From: CAMLIZ01 sp036231905
GTDB taxonomy: Bacteria; Pseudomonadota; Gammaproteobacteria; Burkholderiales; Burkholderiaceae_C
Direction: 5' to 3'
Length of the DNA stretch: 64,000 bases
Assembly (NCBI RefSeq): GCF_036231905.1
Contig: NZ_JAZARE010000011.1
Span: 207,112 to 271,111 of the forward strand
Position 1 is the first letter of the stretch, and every line of letters begins with the position of its first letter. Positions 33,404 to 39,855 of the stretch are shown one piece after another. The notes under the pieces were generated by a model. The model worked only from the letters and a program-made list of their open reading frames with translations, was not told the origin of the DNA and made no database searches. The position numbers and the translations under genes were made by a program.

Positions 33404-35309
33404 TGCCGCCCTCCTTCACCTGCTGGCCGCGGTCATACGCGCGGTCATAGAGCTGGGCCACCGCAAAGCGCGCCTGCATGGTGTATTCGGCCAAGCGCTC
33501 CTTCTGGCGCGTGAGCTGGGCCACGGCCATGTCCTGCACCTGGCGCTGCTGCTCGCCGCTCAAGGCGAGCACGCGCGGGATCAGCACCTGCACGCGCCGG
33601 TCCAGCGCCGCGATGCGCTCGGCAAAACGCTCGAAGCGCACCGGCTCGTCGCGCTGGGCCTGCGCCAGCGCGACGTCGCGCTGTTGCGCCTGCTCCAGCT
33701 GCTGGGCCATGGTCTCCAGCCCCTTGCGCGCGGCCCAGGCGCGTGCCGGCTGGGCCTGCGCCAGCTGCCAGGTGAGCGCGCCTGACACGCGGCGTGCGCG
33801 TTCACGCGCGGTGGCCAGTTCAGGGTCATCGCCCGGCTGCTGCAGGATGGCCTGCACTCGCGCCAGGCGCTCCATCAGTTCGCGCTCCTTCGCATCCGCG
33901 AAGGCCACGCCATCGCCCCGCGCTTCGGCCGCTTTCATCTCATCGGCCAGCGCCTGCTGCCGCTGCTGCATCGCTGCGAGGCCGCTCTGGCTCGCCTGCT
34001 CGCGCACCTTGGGCAGGCGCTCGGCGAAGGCCTGGCGCCGGGTGGCGAGCATGTCGCTGAACACACCGATGGTCTCGGCCCATCGCTGCAGATTGCTGGC
34101 GAGGAAGCGCAGGTCGCGGTAGTTCTTGAAGGCTTCCTGGAACTCATGCTCGGCCAGCACCTGGCTCAGGTGGCCGGCATGCGGCATCTGCGGCAGCTCC
34201 TTGAGCGTCCAGAACCAGCCCATCTCCTCGCCCGGGTTGTGCTCCAGCAGGCCGTCCACCAGCTTGCCGGCGCGGATGGCGGCGATCGACTCGTCCAGCG
34301 CCTTCGCTTCCCGCTCGAACGCGGCAATCGCGTCCTGGTAACGCTGCAGGGCCTGGCCGTAGGCACCGACCTCCGCATAGGCATAAGGCACGGCGATGCG
34401 CGCTTCCAGCACCGAGGCATCACCGGGGTCGCGCTTGGCCAGCTCGGTCCAGGGCACCAGCGCGGCCTTGGGCAGCTTCATCGCCGCCGCGGCCCAGCCA
34501 AAACCGAGCAGCGCCTTGTTGGACTGCAGGCTGGCCAAGCGCACCCGCTCCAGGTAGCCGCGGGCGGCCTCCGGCTGGTTGTCGTGCAGGGCCGCAAAGC
34601 CCAGCGCCACGTTGGCCTTGTCACGCAGGCTGCGCTGCTCCTCGTCCTCGGCCGGCGTGCGGCCGAGTTCGTCCAGCCAGCGGGTGCCACCGGCGGTGTC
34701 GCCGCTGCGCACCAGCGCCACGCCGAGGTTGAAGCGGGCATAACGGCCCGCACTCGGGCTGGCCGTCATGGCTTGCAGCACGTTGGCCGCGCCGGCATGG
34801 TCACCGCGCGCCAGCAGGATGTTGGCCTGCAGCAGGCGGCGCTCGTCCTCCAACGCCGGCGGCAGGTGGTTCTCCACATGGCCGATCGCTTCCTGGGCCT
34901 CGGCCAGCAGGCCACGCTGGTAGCGGATCTTGGCGAGGTAGAACCAGGCGCGGTCGCGCACCGGCGGCGCAGCACCCTTGTCGATCAGCTGGGCGAAGAT
35001 CTCGCCGGCTTCGCGGTGCAGGCCGAAGGACAGCAGCAGGCCGCCGCGTAGCACCTCGGCCTCGTCCGCATGGTGGCCCACCCGGCCGAAATGCTGGGAC
35101 ACCATCAGGCTGGTGACCGAGCTGAAGTAGTGGTCCTGGTAGAAGTGGAACAGCGTGTCGCCATAGTGCGGGTCCTGCACCAGGTGGGCAGCCGGCTGCG
35201 GCGCCGCCGCCGAAGCGCCCAGCGCCGATACGGCGGCCATGGCCACCACGGCACGCCGCACTGCACGCGCCCGTGGCCAGACGAAGGAGACCGAACCCGA
35301 CAGCCGCAT
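33390..35309 (-). CDS. Large exported TPR/coiled-coil protein (639 residues)
   Basis: A 639-residue exported protein (signal segment AVRRAVVAMAAVSALGASAAA). Residues about 40-430 are TPR-like repeats, starting with the conserved YGDTLFHFYQDHYFSSVTSLMVSQHFGRVGHHADEAEVLRGGLLLSFGLHREAGEIF. Residues about 430-639 are mostly coiled coil (QRQQALADEMKAAEARGDGVAFADAKERELMERL). It likely spans part of the periplasm together with the 934-residue TPR lipoprotein. ATG 35309 was chosen; GTG 35312 is an alternative. Confidence 0.87.
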   Translation of the reverse strand: MRLSGSVSFVWPRARAVRRAVVAMAAVSALGASAAAPQPAAHLVQDPHYGDTLFHFYQDHYFSSVTSLMVSQHFGRVGHHADEAEVLRGGLLLSFGLHREAGEIFAQLIDKGAAPPVRDRAWFYLAKIRYQRGLLAEAQEAIGHVENHLPPALEDERRLLQANILLARGDHAGAANVLQAMTASPSAGRYARFNLGVALVRSGDTAGGTRWLDELGRTPAEDEEQRSLRDKANVALGFAALHDNQPEAARGYLERVRLASLQSNKALLGFGWAAAAMKLPKAALVPWTELAKRDPGDASVLEARIAVPYAYAEVGAYGQALQRYQDAIAAFEREAKALDESIAAIRAGKLVDGLLEHNPGEEMGWFWTLKELPQMPHAGHLSQVLAEHEFQEAFKNYRDLRFLASNLQRWAETIGVFSDMLATRRQAFAERLPKVREQASQSGLAAMQQRQQALADEMKAAEARGDGVAFADAKERELMERLARVQAILQQPGDDPELATARERARRVSGALTWQLAQAQPARAWAARKGLETMAQQLEQAQQRDVALAQAQRDEPVRFERFAERIAALDRRVQVLIPRVLALSGEQQRQVQDMAVAQLTRQKERLAEYTMQARFAVAQLYDRAYDRGQQVKEGGNAAR

Positions 35310-35313
35310 CACG

Positions 35314-35922
35314 TCACTGCCACACTTTCACGTCGAACTCGGGCTGCAGCTTCTTCTCGGAATCCTTGATCTGCAGCTCGATGTACTTGGGCTCGGTGCC
35401 CTTGTCGAACTTGAGCGTGGTGCCGCGCTTGTAGTCGCGGTCGTGCGGGCCCTTGCCGGTGAAGAAGGCCACGATCTGGTGCTCGCCGGCCTTCAGGTTG
35501 CCGAGATACACCCGCTGCACGCCACCGCGGTGCAGCGCCGCCACTTCCAGCGGGGTGTAGAGGTAGTTGGTGACGACCTTGTCGTCCAGCTTGATCTGCA
35601 CCGAATCCAGCGAGAACAGCGCGCCCACGTCCATGGACACGAACAGCGCCACCTGCGTGCTGGCGGGAAACAGCAGTTCCTCCTCCAGCACCAGCAGGTC
35701 GCGGTTCAAGCGAATCACGTCGCCCTTGGCATCCTGGATGCGGTTGTCCAGGCTGGCCTGGGGCTGGGCCGCGCTGGCGGCAGCGGCTGCGGGCACTGCT
35801 GCAGCGGGCGCGCTGGCGGCGGCCGAGGGCGCCGCCGCGGCATCGGCGGCCCAGGCTGGGGGCACGAGGGCCGCCGCGAAACACACGGCGGCGATCAGTG
35901 CGCGGAAGGTGGGCTGGAACAT
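35314..35922 (-). CDS. Periplasmic protein of unknown function
   Basis: A 202-residue protein with a signal peptide (MFQPTFRALIAAVCFAAALVPPAWAAD) and a 40-residue Ala/Pro linker. The beta-rich domain LLVLEEELLFPASTQVALFVSMDVGALFSLDSVQIKLDDKVVTNYLYTPLEVAALHRGGVQRVYLGNLKAGEHQIVAFFTGKGPHDRDYKRG recurs next to similar TolQR/TPR genes, in my recollection, sometimes mislabelled as an AraC regulator. It has no DNA-binding motif. It is likely an accessory subunit. Confidence 0.8.
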   Translation of the reverse strand: MFQPTFRALIAAVCFAAALVPPAWAADAAAAPSAAASAPAAAVPAAAAASAAQPQASLDNRIQDAKGDVIRLNRDLLVLEEELLFPASTQVALFVSMDVGALFSLDSVQIKLDDKVVTNYLYTPLEVAALHRGGVQRVYLGNLKAGEHQIVAFFTGKGPHDRDYKRGTTLKFDKGTEPKYIELQIKDSEKKLQPEFDVKVWQ

Positions 35923-35939
35923 GCGACGCACTCTCTCGA

Positions 35940-37067
35940 TCAATAGGTTGCCGACACGAACACCTGGAACACGTTCGCGTTGTAGGTGTAGGCCGCGCCG
36001 GTGCGGATGTCGGTGAAGTCCTTGAAGCTGAAGCGCACCAGTTCGTAGGCGCCGTTGAGCTTCACTTCGTATTTGCCGGGCACGCTCTTGAGCTTGTAGG
36101 CCACCTTGGCGCCCAGCCCGACGGTGTTGTAGCTGCTGAGCTGCCGGTTGCGCGACACATAGGTCGTCTCGAACGCGGCGTTGTCGCTGTAGAACAGCGC
36201 ATGCTGCTGGCTGTAGTAACGCAGCGTGGCGTCGGCCAACCACGCATCGCCGAAGCTGCGGCTGGCGCCCACGTCGAAGGTGTGCGCCTTGATCGCCCAG
36301 GTGTCCCAGAAGTAGCGGTAGTCGGCGTGGATGGCGGTGCGCTCCACCACGTTGCCGGTCACACCGAGCTTGATCGCCCGGCTGGTGCGCGTGCGCGGGT
36401 TGCGCTCTGGCACCGCGGCGCCGAACACACGCGCCACCCGGTAGGGGCTGCCCAGGTAGCCGTTGTCCGACACCACCTCGGCGTTCAGGCTCATCAGCCA
36501 GGTGGGCGACAGGATCTGCGTGGCGCCCAGGCGGTACTTCCAGTGCTGCGCGGTGTCGGAGAAGGCCTCGTCCGCATGGCGGCGCACCTTGTCGGAGCCG
36601 CGGCTGAAACCGAAGGCCACCGTGGTCATGCCGCCGAAGACTTCCTGCGACACGTCCAGGCTCATGCTGCTCGCGTCGTAGTCGGGTTCCTTGCTGCTGG
36701 TGCCCGACAGCGTGATCAGCGAATCGCGGTAGGCATAGTCCAGGCCCAGGCCGAACTCGTTGCGCGTTTCCTTGTAGGGGCTGGCGGTGGTGACCACGTC
36801 GATGGACGCGTTGCTCACCATGTCCACGTAGTAGGTGCCGGAGACCGACACCTTGTCCGCGATGCTCTTCCGCACCAGCAGGGCCGGGCCGGTGGCCTTG
36901 ACGCCGCCGCCGTCGTACACATGGATCATGGCTTCGGCGGTGTCCTCCGGCAGGTCCACCGCGTGGGCGGCACCACCGGCGAGCGCGCCGCCGATCAGGC
37001 CCAGCACCGCCTGCAAGGCACGCTGCCACCAGCGCGCCCAAGCCAGCAGAGCGTCAGTTGCAGCCAC
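35940..37067 (-). CDS. DUF3570 outer-membrane-like protein
   Basis: A 375-residue exported protein that begins with a hydrophobic segment (LQAVLGLIGGALAGGAAHA) and continues as alternating beta-strands ending in VFQVFVSATY, with a C-terminal aromatic typical of outer-membrane barrels. It matches the DUF3570 family (PALLVRKSIADKVSVSGTYYVDMVSNASIDVVTTASPYKETRNEFGLGLDYAY). GTG 37067 is preferred because AAGGAGG stands 6 bases upstream, although an in-frame ATG lies at 37097. It overlaps the DUF4266 gene by 14 bases; the two families travel together. Confidence 0.88.
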   Translation of the reverse strand: MAATDALLAWARWWQRALQAVLGLIGGALAGGAAHAVDLPEDTAEAMIHVYDGGGVKATGPALLVRKSIADKVSVSGTYYVDMVSNASIDVVTTASPYKETRNEFGLGLDYAYRDSLITLSGTSSKEPDYDASSMSLDVSQEVFGGMTTVAFGFSRGSDKVRRHADEAFSDTAQHWKYRLGATQILSPTWLMSLNAEVVSDNGYLGSPYRVARVFGAAVPERNPRTRTSRAIKLGVTGNVVERTAIHADYRYFWDTWAIKAHTFDVGASRSFGDAWLADATLRYYSQQHALFYSDNAAFETTYVSRNRQLSSYNTVGLGAKVAYKLKSVPGKYEVKLNGAYELVRFSFKDFTDIRTGAAYTYNANVFQVFVSATY

Positions 37068-37278
37068 AGCCGCCTCCTTGCACACCGTTGGCGCCATGCG
37101 CGCCTTCGCGCACTTCGCGCACGTGCTCGAAATGCTTGTCGGACAGTGCGCCGCGGCTGGCCTTCATGATCGGATCGGCCAGGCGCTCGCGCTCATACGG
37201 CTTGACCCAGGGCTGGATGGCGCAGCCGCTCACCAGACAGGCCGCGATGGCGGCCAGCAGACAACGCAGCATGCTCAT
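37054..37278 (-). CDS. DUF4266 small lipoprotein
   Basis: A 74-residue lipoprotein (lipobox VSGC in ACLVSGCAIQPWVKPYERERLADPIM). The end is GAHGANGVQGGGCGCN, the Gly/Cys-rich tail characteristic of DUF4266. It sits between TlpA (4-base overlap) and DUF3570 (14-base overlap). The C-terminal GGGCGCN could be a site of modification or metal binding; nothing is known. Confidence 0.88.
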   Translation of the reverse strand: MSMLRCLLAAIAACLVSGCAIQPWVKPYERERLADPIMKASRGALSDKHFEHVREVREGAHGANGVQGGGCGCN

Positions 37279-37766
37279 TCCTTCAGCAGCTGGCGGATCT
37301 GCTGCTCGTAGGTGGCCTCGTAGCCGTCCTTGTAGCCGCGGTGCACGTACCGCACCTTGCCATCGCGGTCGATGATCACCGTGGACGGCATGGTGCTCAG
37401 GTCGTAGAGCTTGCTGACCTTCTTGTCGGTGTCCAGCAGCACGGGGAACTTGACGCCGAGCTTGCCCGCCACACCGGCCGCGTTGCTGGTGTCGTCGTCC
37501 ACGTTCACGCCCAGCAGCACGAAGCCGGCGCTCCTGTACTTGTCGTAGAGCTTGTTCAGCTGCGGCATCTCCTGGCGGCAGGGACCGCACCAGGTGGCCC
37601 AGAAGTTCACCATCACCACGCGGCCGCGCTGCTCCTGCAGCCGCAGGTTGGGGCCGTCGAGCGCGCGCAGGGTGAAGTCGGGCGCCGCGGCAGAGGGCGC
37701 GACGGCGTGCGCGCAGAGCGACAGCAACAGCAGGCTGCTCGCGAAGGCACTTCGGAGGTAATTCAT
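37275..37766 (-). CDS. TlpA/ResA-like periplasmic thioredoxin
   Basis: A 163-residue exported thioredoxin with signal peptide (cleavage near AHA). The active site is C60-G-P-C63 in WATWCGPCRQEMPQL, and a cis-Pro lies in LSTMPSTVIID. The length and the N-terminal APDFTLRALDGPNLRL match TlpA/ResA. It may reduce cysteines of the c-type haem lipoproteins or of DUF4266 in the same locus. That role is inferred from location. Confidence 0.9.
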   Translation of the reverse strand: MNYLRSAFASSLLLLSLCAHAVAPSAAAPDFTLRALDGPNLRLQEQRGRVVMVNFWATWCGPCRQEMPQLNKLYDKYRSAGFVLLGVNVDDDTSNAAGVAGKLGVKFPVLLDTDKKVSKLYDLSTMPSTVIIDRDGKVRYVHRGYKDGYEATYEQQIRQLLKE

Positions 37767-37771
37767 GGGGT

Positions 37772-38425
37772 TCAGAAGAAGAAGGTCACGCCGGCCGTGA
37801 GCTCGAGGTTCTGCGTGCTCTGGCGCTTGCCCAGCACGTCGAGCGAGAAGATGTGGTCGCGCATGTCGACCTGCAGCGCAGCCCAGTCGGCCAGGAACAC
37901 CCGCACGCCCACACCGACGTTGAAGGTCTGGCGCTTCTGCTCCAGCAGGCTGGTGCTGCCGACGCCGCCGATGACGTAGACGGCCGAGGCCTTGGCACGC
38001 TTGCTGCCGAGGAAGATCTCCCCCGGCAGGATGTTGTAGCCAATGGACAGGTTGTAGTACTTGAGCGTCTGCGTCTCTTCGGCGAACACGCCGCCCGGCA
38101 GGATCTGCCGGAAGGATTCGTCGCTCACCTTGGTCTGCGCGTACACGCCCTCGACGAAGAAGTCCTCGGTGATGTGATAGCCCAGGCGCAAGCCGCCCAC
38201 CGCGCTGGCGCCGAAGTTCTGCGTGGCGTAGGTGCCGCCAAACAGGCCCACCTCGAAGTCGTTGGACGGAATGCGCGGCGGTTTCACGTCGCGGCGGTCC
38301 ACCTCGGGCACGATGACCTGCTGGCTGCCCGCCGCAGCGGGCGCCGCGTCGGCTGCGTGGGCGCTGGGCAGCAGGAGGCCGAGCGCACAGGCCAGCAAGG
38401 AAGAGAGCTTGGAGAAGTGGCGCAT
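37772..38425 (-). CDS. Outer-membrane beta-barrel protein
   Basis: A 217-residue exported protein (MRHFSKLSSLLACALGLLLPSAHAADA) with a Pro-rich segment and then amphipathic strands such as NDFEVGLFGGTYATQNFGASAVGGLRLGYHITEDFFVEGVYAQ, ending NLELTAGVTFFF. The C-terminal Phe and strand periodicity predict an 8-stranded barrel. It starts 9 bases after the next gene upstream and ends like that gene (SFFF/TFFF), so the two may be paralogous surface components. Confidence 0.85.
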   Translation of the reverse strand: MRHFSKLSSLLACALGLLLPSAHAADAAPAAAGSQQVIVPEVDRRDVKPPRIPSNDFEVGLFGGTYATQNFGASAVGGLRLGYHITEDFFVEGVYAQTKVSDESFRQILPGGVFAEETQTLKYYNLSIGYNILPGEIFLGSKRAKASAVYVIGGVGSTSLLEQKRQTFNVGVGVRVFLADWAALQVDMRDHIFSLDVLGKRQSTQNLELTAGVTFFF

Positions 38426-38434
38426 GGGTTGTTC

Positions 38435-39229
38435 TTAGAAGAAGAAGGACAGGCCCGCGGTGACGGCCCGGTATTCGGTGGTGCGGGTGTCGGCCACGTA
38501 GGCCGTGTACAGCGTGTAGTCCAGTCGCACCACGAAGCGGTCGCTCAGGTGGTAGCGCGCACCGACCACCGCATTGGCCAGCTGGGCGTTGGTGGTGCTG
38601 GCGCCCACCAGGCTGGAGTTGGGAATGTTCTTGAACTTGCCCAGGCCGATGCCGAGGAAAGGTGACAGGCGCCGGTCTGACCAGGGCTCGGCCTGCACGT
38701 TGACATGCCAGAAGTCGGTGCCGGAGAACACACCCTGCACCTGGCCCAGGCTGAACTCGGCCGACAGCGTGTCCGACAGGCGATAGCTCGTATAGAACTT
38801 CAGCATCGGCTCGGACTTGAACCGGCCCCAGGCGGCGCCCAGCTGCACGCGGCGGTTGAGGTAGTCGTCCACCAGCACGTCGCGGAAGGTCTTCTGCCCG
38901 CCAGCCGAGGTGAGCGTGGTTTCGAGCTGTTGGCGCGTGACCCACCCTTCCCTGCCGTTGGCGGTGCGCACCTTGTACCAGTCGGTGTGGCGCAGCAGCA
39001 CCTCGATCCACTCGCCCTTGGCGGCGACGTGGAACACCGGATAGCCGCGGCCGGCGCCGGTGTGCAGCTCGATGTAGGGGTCGGTGACCTGCAGCTTTTC
39101 CAGCGGCGCGTCCTCGGCGAACGCGGAGGCCACGCCCAGCACCGCGCAGCACAGCGCCAGGATGGCCACCGCGCGCAGGAAGATGACGGCAAAACCGTTC
39201 ATCGGAGGCTCGTCGTGGGCGCTGTTCAT
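38435..39229 (-). CDS. SH3b plus outer-membrane barrel protein
   Basis: A 264-residue exported protein. After the signal segment (AVIFLRAVAILALCCAVLGVASAFAED) comes a bacterial SH3 domain (YIELHTGAGRGYPVFHVAAKGEWIEVLLRHTDWYKVRTANGREGWVTRQQL, residues about 50-100), then a beta-barrel-like part ending AVTAGLSFFF. The SH3b may bind peptidoglycan, linking barrel and wall. It overlaps the upstream gene by four bases. ATG 39202 is an alternative start. Confidence 0.85.
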   Translation of the reverse strand: MNSAHDEPPMNGFAVIFLRAVAILALCCAVLGVASAFAEDAPLEKLQVTDPYIELHTGAGRGYPVFHVAAKGEWIEVLLRHTDWYKVRTANGREGWVTRQQLETTLTSAGGQKTFRDVLVDDYLNRRVQLGAAWGRFKSEPMLKFYTSYRLSDTLSAEFSLGQVQGVFSGTDFWHVNVQAEPWSDRRLSPFLGIGLGKFKNIPNSSLVGASTTNAQLANAVVGARYHLSDRFVVRLDYTLYTAYVADTRTTEYRAVTAGLSFFF

Positions 39230-39855
39230 TGGGTGTTGCAGGTGCCGGTCGCCGGATCGGGCGGGGTGAACATGCCGTTGGCGGCGGTGCTGAATTCGTC
39301 CTGGCCTTGCGGCGTGGGATGGGTGATCCAGTACTCGAACAGCTTGACCAGCGGGTCCTGGTCATTCGGGAAGATGAGGCCGCCGCCATGCAGCACGTTG
39401 AGCAGGCGCGGCTTGGCGATCAAGCGGCTGTCGGTGGTGGAGCCGATCACCACCTCGCCTTGCGCCGAATAGAAGTTCTTGTACATGTCGGTCAGCCGCA
39501 CCGCGTCCGGCGTGTTGGCCGGGTCGCTCAGGTCCACGGGTTGCGCGGTGGGCACCACGCGAAAGGCACCGCCGGTGCCGGTGGCGGTGGCGTGGCAGCC
39601 CGATGCAGCGCAGGTGTTCACCGTGGTCACGCCGTTCACGGTGCTGGGCAGCGGCGCGTTGAACACCGGGTTGATGCACTTCTGGAAATACGCGAACGAC
39701 AGCCGCTGGCCGGAAGCCGGCGGTGGCGGGTTGCTCACGTCCGGCGGGTTGTCCAGCGGGTTGCCGCCACCGCCGCAGCCGGCCAGGGCGGCCGCTGCGG
39801 CGAGGCAGGTGCCGGCCACCCGAAGGCGCCGGCGCAGGCTCAGGGGTTGGGACAT
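39226..39855 (-). CDS. Lipoprotein with CX4CH haem-like motif
   Basis: A 209-residue lipoprotein (lipobox LAGC in AAAALAGCGGGGN) with a Pro-rich linker. The mature part has C82-AASG-C87-H88, a spaced variant of the haem c motif, and MYKNFYSAQGEVVIGSTTDSRLIAKPRLLNVLHGGGLIFPNDQDPLVKLFEYWITH, a segment like those in c-type cytochrome domains with distal ligands. Whether haem is attached at CX4CH is open. The gene overlaps the HzsA-like gene by 16 bases. Confidence 0.82.
   Translation of the reverse strand: MSQPLSLRRRLRVAGTCLAAAAALAGCGGGGNPLDNPPDVSNPPPPASGQRLSFAYFQKCINPVFNAPLPSTVNGVTTVNTCAASGCHATATGTGGAFRVVPTAQPVDLSDPANTPDAVRLTDMYKNFYSAQGEVVIGSTTDSRLIAKPRLLNVLHGGGLIFPNDQDPLVKLFEYWITHPTPQGQDEFSTAANGMFTPPDPATGTCNTQ

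Noticed and set aside
30185..33514. A 1109-codon open frame on the plus strand
   Set aside because: It is antisense to the 934-residue TPR lipoprotein, has typical shadow composition and no motif.
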